Positions 31,931-39,735 of a DNA stretch of 64,000 bases are shown one piece after another. Position numbers and translations under genes: made by a program. Every line of letters begins with the position of its first letter. Within the stretch, counting starts at the first letter, position 1. This DNA comes from Herbidospora daliensis. Lineage in GTDB: Bacteria; Actinomycetota; Actinomycetes; Streptosporangiales; Streptosporangiaceae. Below the pieces are notes generated by a model that saw only the letters and a program-made list of their open reading frames with translations, did not search any database and was not told where the DNA came from. The stretch is from NCBI RefSeq assembly GCF_001570585.1, contig NZ_BBXF01000002.1, forward strand, positions 1,376,077 to 1,440,076. The letters are read 5' to 3'.

Positions 31931-31968
31931 AAAAAAGAAGGGCCCGCGCGGGGAACGCGGGCCCTTCT
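31931..31968 (-). terminator. Rho-independent terminator of the amidase gene
   Basis: A perfect 13-bp stem (31936-31948 with 31956-31968) with loop CGGGGAA, followed on the minus strand by a run of U (complement of A 31931-31936). It lies 13 bp after the amidase stop codon. Confidence 0.88.
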
Positions 31969-31981
31969 CGTCTTCTGGCGG

Positions 31982-34900
31982 TTATCCCTTGTAGCGAGGC
32001 GCCTGGCGGTCGCCCGGCAGGCAGAACTCCCCGGTGAAGAAGGTGCTCTCCGGCACGCAGCGCCACATGCTCGGGTTGGTGTAGCTGGGCGCGAGGCGGT
32101 CGTCGATCGCCTGCTCCAGCGCGTGGCCGCCCGCCAGCAGCTTCGCCTCGGAGAAGGCGCCGCCGATGAGGGTCACCCCGATGGGGTTGCGGCCCGCCGA
32201 GCTGGCCTGCACGCCGTAGCCGGCCGGGATGGTCAGCGCGGGGTAGCCGGCGCGGTCGGCGTAGCCGATCACGTTGCTGCCGCTCGGGACCATGATCAGG
32301 TCGTGGTCGCCGAGGACCGCGTCCAGGACCGCCTTGTTCGCGGCCTTGCCGTTCGCGAGGTCGGCCGTGTACTTGGCGCTGGTCGCGGGGTCGGACAGGT
32401 CGACCGCGTTGGCGGCCAGCAGCTGGCCCTGCTGGTACTTCAGGCCCTCGACCGGGTTGGCGACGTTGTAGTCGATGATGCTCTGCAGCGTCGTCCCGGG
32501 CTTGGTCGCGGCCAGGTAGGCGTTGACGTCACGCTTGAACTCGGTGCCGACGACGCTGTCGGTCGCGGCCGGCGTGGCGACGTTCACCTGGGTCACGGTC
32601 GCGCCGAGACCCTGGAGCTTGGCGATCGCGTCCTGGAATGGCGCGCTCGTGCTGGACACCACGGCGATCTTCTTGCCCGTGAGGGCGTCGGCCTTGAGGT
32701 CCTTCGTGTAGTCGACCGGGCTCGCCGGGTCGGCGATCACGTTGAGGATCGTCGCGGCGTCGCCGACGCTGCGGGTGATCGGGCCGAGCGCGTCCTGCGA
32801 CTTGGCGACCGGCAGCACACCGGCGGTGCTGACCAGGCCGACGGTCGGCTTGAGGCCCACCACGCCGGCCGCGTCGGCCGGGGCGAGGAGCTGCGCCGAG
32901 TCGGGCGAGGTCTCCATGCCGATCGTGATCGCGGCCAGACCCGAGGCGGTGGCCGCCGCGGCGCCGGCCGACGAACCCGCCGGGGTCTTGTCGGTGTCGT
33001 TCGGCAGCAGGACCTGGCCGCCGAGCGAGCTGTAGCCCTTGGGCAGGTTGGCGTCGAAGACGCCGTTCAGCTCGGTGACGTTGGTCTTGCCCAGGATGAT
33101 CGCCCCGGCCGCCTTCAGCTTGGCGACGAGGGCCGCGTCGGCGGCGGGCCTGGTGCCCTGGAGGGCGATCGAGCCGCCGGTGGTCGACAACGACGTGGCG
33201 TCGATGGTGTCGTTCAGCAGCACCGGCAGGCCCCAGAGGGCGGGACGCGCGTCGGGGCTGCGGTACCGGCCGCGCTCGTGGTCGAGCTTGCGGGCCTCCT
33301 TGATCGCGTCCACGTTGATCTCGCGCACGGCCTGGAGGGCCGGGCCCTCGGCGTTGGTCAGCGCGATGCGGTCGAGGTAGGCGCGGGTGAGCTCCTCGGC
33401 CGAGACCTCGTCGGCCTTGAGCTTGGCCAGCAGGCTGGTGGCCGTCTCGGTCTCCAGCGAGAAGCCGAGGGCACGCGAGTCGTAGCCGGTCACCTTGAGG
33501 ACGGCGTCGTAGTCAGGGTTGCAACCACCACGCGCGGCGAACGGCGGGGCCGGGGTCGTCTTCGCGCAGCGGTACATGCTCGGGTTCACCAGCGAGGCCG
33601 GCTGGCGGAGCTTGGTGGCCTGCTCGATGACGTAGGCGACGCCGATGAGGTCGTACTCGTCGTAGGCGGCGCCGTGCACGGCCACGTTCTGGGCGCGCCG
33701 CTGGGTCGCGGTGTAGCCCATCGGGATCGTGATCGTCGGGTAACCGGCCTGCGGGGCGCTCGGCGTGCTGCCCAGGATGGCGATCACCGGGTCGGCCGGC
33801 TGCGCCGGGTCCGAGTTGGTGAACGTCATCATGTCGTCGATGGCCTTGTGCCAGGCGGCCTTACGGATCGCCAGGTTGGTCCGGTAGAGCTGCTCGGTGG
33901 CGCCGCCCGGGGTCACGTCCGACTGCGACGCGTTCAGGTGGGAGTTGTTGCCGAACTTGAGCGCCTGGTGCGCCTCGGCCTGGTTGACCTGGATCTCCTG
34001 GAGCAGCGACTTGATCGGCGCCTGCGGGCCGAGCCGCTCGTAGTAGGAGTTGATGCTCTTGTGCTGCTCGTAGCCGCTGGGCAGCGCGGGCAGCGACGGG
34101 ATCGTCGCCGTCGGGCGGGGCACCATGACGGCGCCGGCGGCCACCAGGGCGTCGTACGCGATCTTGAGCGGGCTGCCCTCGGTGAGGTTGCCGTTGTAAC
34201 CGATCTTCTTGCCCCGGACGAAGTTCAGGTCGAGGGCCTTCATGTAGTCGGGCAGCGTGGCGGGCAGCGCCGGGATGATGCCCTTCTCGACGTAGTCGTC
34301 GCCGAACATGGCCTTGTACCCGGCGTCGGCCACCGGGTCGGGCCCGGCGATCGAGGCCAGCGTGAGCGCGGCGTCGGAGACGCTGCGGACCATGGGCCCG
34401 GCGATGTCCTGCGAGGCCGAGATGGGCGCGATGCCGTAGCCGGGCACCAGACCCACGGTGGGCCGCAGACCCACGAGCGACTGCGCGTTCGATGGCGAGA
34501 TGATCGAGCCGGAGGTCTCGGTCCCGATGCCCAGCGTCGACAGCGCCGCCGCCATGGCCGCGCCGGTCCCCGACGACGACCCGGAGGGGTTCTGGTCGGC
34601 GTCGATGCCGTTGACGACCTGGCCGCCGTAGTTCCCGAAGCCGGAGGGCTGGTTGCCGAAACTGTTGGCGTACTCGGACAGGCCCACCTTGCCGAGGATC
34701 ACGACACCGTGTTCCTTCAGCTTCTTGGTGATGCCGGCGTCGCTGGCCGGGAACGACTGCCGGAGCGACCAGTTGTTCGCCGTCGTGGCCATGCCCTCGA
34801 CGTCGATCAGGTCCTTGAGCAGGATCGGCAGCCCCATGGCCGGGCCGAGCGACTTGCCCTTCTTGCGGAGACGGTCGTACGCCTCCGCTTCCCTTAAGGC

Positions 34901-35140
34901 GTTCGGATTGAGGTCGGTGACCGCGTTCAGTCCGGGCCCGCGCTTGTTCAGCGCGGTGATCCGGTCGATGTACGCCTTGGTCAGCTCGACCGAGGTCAGC
35001 TTGCCGGCGGCCATGAGGGAGATGGCCTCGGCACCGGTCAGCGCCTCGAGGTCGAGCTCGACCTTGGCGGCTGCCGGTTGCGCGTGCAGGGTGACGAGAG
35101 TGAGGGAGAGAGTAGCGAGGGAGATCAGGACTTTGCGCAC
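31982..35140 (-). CDS. Secreted tandem amidase (two amidase-signature domains, second degenerate)
   Basis: GTG 35140 is chosen: AAGGAG (complement of 35147-35152) is six bases upstream and a signal peptide follows (MRKVLISLATLSLTLVTLHA, cut near AAA-KV). 1052 residues, twice the usual length of about 500. Domain 1 (about 30-525) keeps the Ser-cisSer-Lys triad: K109 in LPILLKDLID, GSSSGTG near 187-193, and S212 in GTETSGSI. Domain 2 (about 560-1040) aligns along its length, but the Lys position is N643 (LPVLLNDTID), and the nucleophile loop is altered (GMETSPDSAQLLAP, about three residues longer). It probably hydrolyses amides or peptide amides outside the cell with domain 1 only. Both halves end in related Cys-containing tails (NPSMYRCA, NPSMWRCV). 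Confidence 0.85.
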   Translation of the reverse strand: MRKVLISLATLSLTLVTLHAQPAAAKVELDLEALTGAEAISLMAAGKLTSVELTKAYIDRITALNKRGPGLNAVTDLNPNALREAEAYDRLRKKGKSLGPAMGLPILLKDLIDVEGMATTANNWSLRQSFPASDAGITKKLKEHGVVILGKVGLSEYANSFGNQPSGFGNYGGQVVNGIDADQNPSGSSSGTGAAMAAALSTLGIGTETSGSIISPSNAQSLVGLRPTVGLVPGYGIAPISASQDIAGPMVRSVSDAALTLASIAGPDPVADAGYKAMFGDDYVEKGIIPALPATLPDYMKALDLNFVRGKKIGYNGNLTEGSPLKIAYDALVAAGAVMVPRPTATIPSLPALPSGYEQHKSINSYYERLGPQAPIKSLLQEIQVNQAEAHQALKFGNNSHLNASQSDVTPGGATEQLYRTNLAIRKAAWHKAIDDMMTFTNSDPAQPADPVIAILGSTPSAPQAGYPTITIPMGYTATQRRAQNVAVHGAAYDEYDLIGVAYVIEQATKLRQPASLVNPSMYRCAKTTPAPPFAARGGCNPDYDAVLKVTGYDSRALGFSLETETATSLLAKLKADEVSAEELTRAYLDRIALTNAEGPALQAVREINVDAIKEARKLDHERGRYRSPDARPALWGLPVLLNDTIDATSLSTTGGSIALQGTRPAADAALVAKLKAAGAIILGKTNVTELNGVFDANLPKGYSSLGGQVLLPNDTDKTPAGSSAGAAAATASGLAAITIGMETSPDSAQLLAPADAAGVVGLKPTVGLVSTAGVLPVAKSQDALGPITRSVGDAATILNVIADPASPVDYTKDLKADALTGKKIAVVSSTSAPFQDAIAKLQGLGATVTQVNVATPAATDSVVGTEFKRDVNAYLAATKPGTTLQSIIDYNVANPVEGLKYQQGQLLAANAVDLSDPATSAKYTADLANGKAANKAVLDAVLGDHDLIMVPSGSNVIGYADRAGYPALTIPAGYGVQASSAGRNPIGVTLIGGAFSEAKLLAGGHALEQAIDDRLAPSYTNPSMWRCVPESTFFTGEFCLPGDRQAPRYKG

Positions 35141-35199
35141 CACGTGCTCCTTGAGGAACCCGGTAATGCGCTGGACGCTATAGATCATCCGTTACGGTG

Positions 35200-35210
35200 A
35201 TATGTCATAT
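35200..35210. promoter_or_regulatory. AT-rich inverted repeat in the amidase/NUDIX intergenic region
   Basis: ATATG-T-CATAT, 60 bp upstream of the amidase start, inside an AT-rich patch (GATATGTCATATATG). It could be an operator or include the amidase -10 element. No regulator is adjacent. Confidence 0.35.
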
Positions 35211-35298
35211 ATGTTCCCTGGGCGATACCGCCCGTACTGACGGGTTTAACGGACGTCCGAGACCCTGGACCCTTCCACCACGCCTAGGGTGAGCAGCC

Positions 35299-35838
35299 AT
35301 GGACGACCAGCAACGACGCGCGATCACCACGATCTCCACCCGGGAGGTCTACCGGAACGCCTGGATGAGCGTCATCGAAGACGAGATCGTGCTCCCCGAC
35401 GGCACGCCGGGCATCTACGGCTACGTCCAGCGGGCCGACTTCGTCCTGGTCATCCCCGAGGAGAACGGCGGCTTCCACCTCGTCGAGGAGTACCGCTACC
35501 CGATCAAGCGCCGCTCGTGGAGCTTCCCGCAGGGCTCGGCGGTGGCCCCCACCCGCGACGACGAGGCACGGACCGAACTCGCGGAGGAGACGGGGCTGCG
35601 AGCTGAGGAGTTGCGGTTCCTGGGACGGCTCGACAACTCCCACGGCCTGAGCACCCAGTCGATGCACGTCTTCGTGGCGACGGGCCTGACCCCGGGCGAG
35701 ACGGCCCGGGAGGCGACGGAACAGGACATGCGCCAGAAGTGGGTGTCACGCGCGGATTTCGAGCAGATGATCCTGCGCGGCGACGTCACCGACGCGTCAT
35801 CCGTGGCGGCTTACGGGCTCTATCAGATGAGGCTCTGA
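35299..35838 (+). CDS. NUDIX hydrolase
   Basis: 179 residues, ATG at 35299 with AGGGTGAG upstream. The layout resembles ADP-ribose pyrophosphatase-type NUDIX proteins (VLVIPEENGGFHLVEEYRYPIKRRSWSFPQGSA). The NUDIX box is G-SAVAPTRDDEART-ELAEETGL: the ELxEExGL core that binds metal is present, but the box is one residue short and the first conserved Glu and the Arg of REU are replaced. Activity is therefore likely but the substrate may differ from the canonical nucleoside diphosphates. Single gene, divergent from the amidase. Confidence 0.85.
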   Translation: MDDQQRRAITTISTREVYRNAWMSVIEDEIVLPDGTPGIYGYVQRADFVLVIPEENGGFHLVEEYRYPIKRRSWSFPQGSAVAPTRDDEARTELAEETGLRAEELRFLGRLDNSHGLSTQSMHVFVATGLTPGETAREATEQDMRQKWVSRADFEQMILRGDVTDASSVAAYGLYQMRL

Positions 35839-35880
35839 AACCTTCCTGCCAGCCATTTTGGGCCGGGTTACACTGGCGCC

Positions 35881-36120
35881 ATGAGTGCCGATCCCGCCTA
35901 CGAAGAGCTGCACCACCTGGTCGACCGGCTTTCGCCCGGCCAGGCGAGTCGCGTGCTGCGACTGGTGCAGGACGAACTCGCCGACCCGGCGACCGAAGAC
36001 CCGGTCGCCGAGAGCCCGCAGCGTCACCTGACGATCGCCGGCATCGGCGCTTCCGGCGAGAGTGATATTTCCGAACGGATCGAAGAAATCACAGCGGAGC
36101 GGTTCAATCGCTCAGTGTGA
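35881..36120 (+). CDS. Antitoxin of a PIN-domain toxin-antitoxin pair
   Basis: 79 residues, ATG at 35881, probably leaderless (TACACT ends six bases before the ATG). Short helical protein (YEELHHLVDRLSPGQASRVLRLVQDELADP) with a charged C-terminal tail (ISERIEEITAERFNRSV), the usual shape of a VapB-like antitoxin whose tail wraps the toxin. It overlaps the PIN gene by 4 bp (GTGA), and order and coupling support the role. The family is not one I can name. Confidence 0.7.
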   Translation: MSADPAYEELHHLVDRLSPGQASRVLRLVQDELADPATEDPVAESPQRHLTIAGIGASGESDISERIEEITAERFNRSV

Positions 36121-36542
36121 CCATAACGCTGCTCGACACCAGCCCTCTGTATGCCCTTGTTGATCGTGACGACCAGCACCACTTCCTGTGCCTGCGTCTC
36201 TTGGAGAACCTCAAGGGGCGGATCTTCTTGCCTACGACGATCTTGGCTGAGGCGGGTTGGATCATCAATGACAGGCTTGGCCCCGAGGTGCACGCCCGCT
36301 TCCTTGAGCTCGCGGTCGAGGAGTTCGAGCTCGTGGAGTTGGGCCCCGTTGACATCCGCCGCATGGCGGAACTCGTCCGCCAATACAGGTCCGCGTGTCT
36401 CGACACGGCCGACGTCTCCGTCATGGCCATCGCCGAGCGGCTGGGTGTCAAGCAGATAGCGACCCTGGATCGCCGGGATTTCGGCCTGGTACGTCCACGC
36501 CACACCCCCGCGTTCCACCTGCTGCCCGAGACCGTCCCCTAG
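36117..36542 (+). CDS. PIN-domain toxin (VapC-like ribonuclease)
   Basis: 141 residues, GTG at 36117 within the antitoxin stop. The PIN fold carries its acidic set: D7 (LLDTSPLYALVDRDD), E45 (ILAEAGW), D96/D99 (CLDTADVSVMAIAERLG) and D118 (IATLDRRDFG). VapC toxins cleave tRNA or rRNA and are neutralised by the cotranslated antitoxin. It is convergent with the prpE-like gene, overlapping it by 4 bp (36539-36542). Confidence 0.85.
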   Translation: MTITLLDTSPLYALVDRDDQHHFLCLRLLENLKGRIFLPTTILAEAGWIINDRLGPEVHARFLELAVEEFELVELGPVDIRRMAELVRQYRSACLDTADVSVMAIAERLGVKQIATLDRRDFGLVRPRHTPAFHLLPETVP

Positions 36543-38386
36543 GAGACCTCGGGTCGGAGCACCGCGCGCAGGTTCTCCAGGACCGACGGGTCTTCGATCG
36601 TCGACGGCACCGGTTCGTCGCGGCCGTCGGCGAGGGCGCGCATCGAGCGGCGGAGGATCTTGCCCGAGCGGGTCTTCGGCAGGGCTGGGACGACCGCCAC
36701 GTCGCGGAACGCCGCCACCGGGCCGATCTCGCGGCGGACCGCGTGGATCAGGTCGTCGGCGAGGCGGGCCGGGGTGATGTCGGCGCCCGCCTTCAGGACC
36801 ACCAGGCCCAGCGGCACTTGACCCTTGACCTGGTCTGACACGCCGATGACCGCGCATTCGGCCACAGCCGGGTGGGCGGCCAGGACCGTTTCCATGGTGC
36901 CGGTCGACAGGCGGTGGCCGGCGACGTTGATCACGTCGTCGGTGCGGCCCATGACGTACAGGTAGCCGTCGTCGTCGACGTAGCCGCCGTCGCCGGTCAG
37001 GTAGTGGCCCGGGTGGCGGGTCAGGTATTCGCGGATGTAGCGCTCGTCGTCGTGCCACAGGGTGGGCAGGGAGCCGGGCGGCAGCGGCAGCTTCAAGGTG
37101 ATCGCGCCGTCGGGCTGGATCTGGACGTCCCAGCCGGGGAGCGGGACCGTCGCCGAGCCCGGCTTGGTCGGCAAGGGGTCCAGGCCGCGGGGGTTGGCGG
37201 CGATGGGCCAGCCGGTCTCCGTCTGCCACCAGTGGTCGACGACCGGCACGCCCAGCCGTTCGCCCGCCCAGTGGTAGGTGTCGGGGTCGAGGCGTTCGCC
37301 GGCCAGGTAGAGGGCGCGGAAGGTCTTCAGGTCGCCGATCAGCTTCCCGTCGGGGTCGACGCGCTTGATCGCCCGCAGCGCCGTGGGGGCGGTGAACAGC
37401 GTCACCACGCCGTGTTCGGCGACGATCCGCCAGAAGGCCCCGGCGTCGGGGGTGCCGACGGGTTTGCCCTCGTAGAGGACGGTGGTGGCGCCGATGAGGA
37501 GGGGGGCGTACACGATGTAGCTGTGGCCGACCACCCAGCCCACGTCGGAGGCGGTCCACCAGACCTCGCCGGGGGCGACGTCGTAGACGTTCAGCATCGA
37601 CCAGGCCAGCGCGACCGCGTGGCCGCCGGTGTCGCGGACGATGCCCTTCGGGCGGCCGGTCGTGCCCGAGGTGTAGAGGATGTAGAGCGGGTCGGTGGCC
37701 TTCATCGGCACCGGGTCGGCCGGTGACGCGCTCGACATGAGCTCGAACCAGTCGACGTCGCGTTCGTCCATGCGGGCGACCCCCTGGTCGCGCTGGAGCA
37801 TGACGATGACGTCGGGGCGGTGCCGGGACAGGCCGAGGGCCTGGTCGATGATCGGGCGATATTCGACGGTACGGTTCGGCTCCAGCCCGCACGAAGCGGC
37901 CACGATGGCCTTGGGGGCGGCGTCGTCGATGCGGGCGGCCAGTTCACGCGGCGCGAAGCCGCCGAACACGACCGAGTGGATCGCGCCGATCCGGGCGCAG
38001 GCCAGCATCGCGATCACGGCCTCGGGCACCATCGGCATGTAGATCACCACCCGGTCGCCCACACCGACGCCGAGCGACCGCAGCCCCCCGGCGAACCGGG
38101 CGACCTGGTCGGTGAGCTGCTCGTAGGTGAACCGCCTGACCTGCCCGGTCATCGCGCTGTCCCAGATGAGCGCGGTCTGCCCGCCCCGGCCGGTGGCGAC
38201 GTGCCGGTCGAGGCAGTTGTACGCCGTGTTCAGCTCCCCGTCGGGAAACCAGCGGTAGAGCGGGGCGGCCGAGTCGTCGAGGGCACGGGAGGGCGGGGTG
38301 ACCCAGTCGACCGCGCGGGCGGCCTCCAGCCAGAACGTCTCCGGATCGGCCAGGCTGCGCCGGTACACGTCTCGATAGTCGGCCAT
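36539..38386 (-). CDS. prpE: Propionyl-CoA/acetyl-CoA synthetase (PrpE-like)
   Basis: 615 residues, ATG at 38386. No clear Shine-Dalgarno; a TACTGT -10 ends seven bases upstream, so the gene is probably leaderless. Acyl-adenylate enzyme with P-loop-like ILYTSGTTGRPKG (237-248), WWQTETGWPI (386-395, the PrpE-type form of the acyl pocket motif), hinge GRTDDVINVAGHRLST (480-495) and catalytic K576 in LPKTRSGKILRR, the lysine controlled by acetylation in this family. It makes propionyl-CoA (or acetyl-CoA) from the acid, ATP and CoA. The length and WWQTETGWP favour propionate over acetate. No methylcitrate genes are adjacent. Confidence 0.88.
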   Translation of the reverse strand: MADYRDVYRRSLADPETFWLEAARAVDWVTPPSRALDDSAAPLYRWFPDGELNTAYNCLDRHVATGRGGQTALIWDSAMTGQVRRFTYEQLTDQVARFAGGLRSLGVGVGDRVVIYMPMVPEAVIAMLACARIGAIHSVVFGGFAPRELAARIDDAAPKAIVAASCGLEPNRTVEYRPIIDQALGLSRHRPDVIVMLQRDQGVARMDERDVDWFELMSSASPADPVPMKATDPLYILYTSGTTGRPKGIVRDTGGHAVALAWSMLNVYDVAPGEVWWTASDVGWVVGHSYIVYAPLLIGATTVLYEGKPVGTPDAGAFWRIVAEHGVVTLFTAPTALRAIKRVDPDGKLIGDLKTFRALYLAGERLDPDTYHWAGERLGVPVVDHWWQTETGWPIAANPRGLDPLPTKPGSATVPLPGWDVQIQPDGAITLKLPLPPGSLPTLWHDDERYIREYLTRHPGHYLTGDGGYVDDDGYLYVMGRTDDVINVAGHRLSTGTMETVLAAHPAVAECAVIGVSDQVKGQVPLGLVVLKAGADITPARLADDLIHAVRREIGPVAAFRDVAVVPALPKTRSGKILRRSMRALADGRDEPVPSTIEDPSVLENLRAVLRPEVS

Positions 38387-38431
38387 GAACTTCACAGTAC
38401 GCCTGCGCTGTCCGGGGGTCAGGATGGACAT

Positions 38432-39187
38432 ATGAGTCTTTCTGATGCGGAACTGGCCATCGCCGCCGCCGAAGCGGGCGCCTCCGTCGTCCGCTCCCTC
38501 TACGGCAAGCCGGTGCCCCGATACGACAAGACGTCCGTCGACTTCGCCACCCAGGCCGACCTGGAAGCCGAGCAGGCGATCCTCGACCTGATCAGGAAAC
38601 ACCGCCCCGACGACGCCTTCCTGGGCGAGGAGACCGGCCTGAGCGGCTCCTCCGACCGGACGTGGATGGTCGACCCCCTGTGCGGCACCCTGAACTTCGC
38701 CGCCCAGACCCCCTTGATCGCCGTGAACGTGGCCCTGCGTGTGGACGGCCAAGATGTGGCCGCGGCGGCGGCCGACCCGATCAGCGGCGAGGTCTTCTGG
38801 ACCGACGGCGTCCGCGCCCAGGTCGGCGACCAGGTGCTGACGCCGTCGCCCGACTCGAAGCTGGTCGACTTCAACCTCGACCCGCCCTACGGGGACCTGC
38901 TGTCGGTGATCGCGGCCCCCGGCTTCGCCGAGCGGTTCAGCCCCCGGGTCATGTCGACGTCGCTGGCCTGCTTCTGGGTCGCGGCGGGCCGGCGGGCGGC
39001 TTATCTGAGTGACGGCGACAAGCGGGACAGCGTGCACTTCGCGGCGGCCCTGGCGGTCTGCCGGACGGCGGGATGCGTGGTGACCGACCTCAACGGGGGA
39101 CCGTTCGAGACGGGGGAGGGGCTGCTGGTGGCGGCCGACCGGGAGACGCACGAGGCGTTGCTGGGCCTGATCCTGTCCGGCCGATGA
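38432..39187 (+). CDS. Inositol monophosphatase-family protein with altered metal site
   Basis: 251 residues, ATG at 38432 after AGGATGGA. IMPase/CysQ-like fold: KTSVDFATQADLEAEQAI, GEE at 65-67, then WMVDPLCGTLNFA. The canonical motif is DPxDGTxN, so the second Asp is Cys (C84). The C-terminal WDxAA motif reads VHFAAALAVCRTAG, with His for Asp. I recall DPLCGT forms in actinobacterial relatives, so this looks like a conserved subgroup rather than random decay. It may be a phosphatase with different metal use or a non-catalytic homologue. It is divergent from prpE. Confidence 0.75.
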   Translation: MSLSDAELAIAAAEAGASVVRSLYGKPVPRYDKTSVDFATQADLEAEQAILDLIRKHRPDDAFLGEETGLSGSSDRTWMVDPLCGTLNFAAQTPLIAVNVALRVDGQDVAAAAADPISGEVFWTDGVRAQVGDQVLTPSPDSKLVDFNLDPPYGDLLSVIAAPGFAERFSPRVMSTSLACFWVAAGRRAAYLSDGDKRDSVHFAAALAVCRTAGCVVTDLNGGPFETGEGLLVAADRETHEALLGLILSGR

Positions 39188-39211
39188 AAAAGGCCCTATA
39201 GCCTCCCTTCC

Positions 39212-39352
39212 ATGCGGCGATCAATCATTCACACCCTCGCGGTAGTCGGGCTGATCGCCGCGGCGGGCGCTTTCTGGGTGGCGAGGTCTTCGGAGCCGGA
39301 TCTCGGGGATTACCAGATCATGCAATTCCTGGAGACCTCGCCTCGGCCCTGA
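39212..39352 (+). CDS. Small single-pass membrane peptide (hypothetical)
   Basis: 46 residues, ATG at 39212. MRRSIIHTLAVVGLIAAAGAF has a positively charged N-terminus and one hydrophobic segment; the short outer tail is acidic (SSEPDLGDYQIMQFLETSPRP). There is no strong Shine-Dalgarno, but CTATAG lies shortly upstream. Coding is plausible but not proven; the alternatives are a non-coding leader or chance. Confidence 0.4.
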   Translation: MRRSIIHTLAVVGLIAAAGAFWVARSSEPDLGDYQIMQFLETSPRP

Positions 39353-39537
39353 CAGTGCTTCTGTGAATCCGGTCCCGAATACCACTGCGCGGACCACTGA
39401 CGGGAGAATCCCGTTAGAGGTGGCTCCGGAGATTCGATCGACGCGAAGGGACCGGGCGCGTTCCGCTGCTGCCAGGCGCCGCGGGAAGGGCATCCGCCGA
39501 CCGCGATCCGTTCGAGCGCTTTCGGGGAGGGGGTCCC

Positions 39538-39549
39538 CGAAACATTTCG
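39538..39549. promoter_or_regulatory. CGAAA-NN-TTTCG operator, distal copy
   Basis: CGAAACATTTCG, 187 bp upstream of the CE15 start. It has the same arms as the proximal copy, 108 bp away centre to centre. The pattern resembles operators of xylan-responsive LacI regulators (BxlR-type) in actinomycetes, as I recall them. Confidence 0.55.
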
Positions 39550-39645
39550 ATCCGAAGGTCGTCTGAAAACCGATGATTTCAGCTATTTTCGACCGACGCT
39601 GAAACGTACAACAGAATCGAAGCAGTTCACAGCCGTCTGGTGGGT

Positions 39646-39657
39646 CGAAAGATTTCG
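39646..39657. promoter_or_regulatory. CGAAA-NN-TTTCG operator, proximal copy
   Basis: CGAAAGATTTCG, 79 bp upstream of the CE15 start codon, identical in arms to the distal copy. Two identical spaced palindromes before a secreted plant-cell-wall esterase suggest cooperative LacI-family control, possibly with looping. Confidence 0.6.
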
Positions 39658-39735
39658 CTGCAACGTTGACGACTTTCGGACCCCTTCACACACTGGGCCA
39701 GCCACCCAAGACCCCCCTCCCGAAGGGAGAGCCCA

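Larger units (their letters stand above)
39353..39735. promoter_or_regulatory. 383-bp intergenic regulatory region before the CE15 gene
   Basis: No convincing gene. The DNA is noticeably less GC-rich than its surroundings. It contains two matching inverted repeats (annotated separately at 39538-39549 and 39646-39657). Short open frames in it (for example minus 39221-39493) have no signal peptide, ribosome-binding site or recognisable motif. Confidence 0.6.

Noticed and set aside
31676-34897. Long plus-strand open frame opposite the amidase
   Set aside because: No motif or start signal; the amidase frame has signal peptide, Shine-Dalgarno and conserved motifs.
39221-39493. 90-residue minus-strand frame and a 67-residue plus-strand frame (39363-39566) in the CE15 upstream gap
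   Set aside because: Arg-rich translations, no ribosome-binding site or motif, and they overlap the candidate small membrane peptide and operators.
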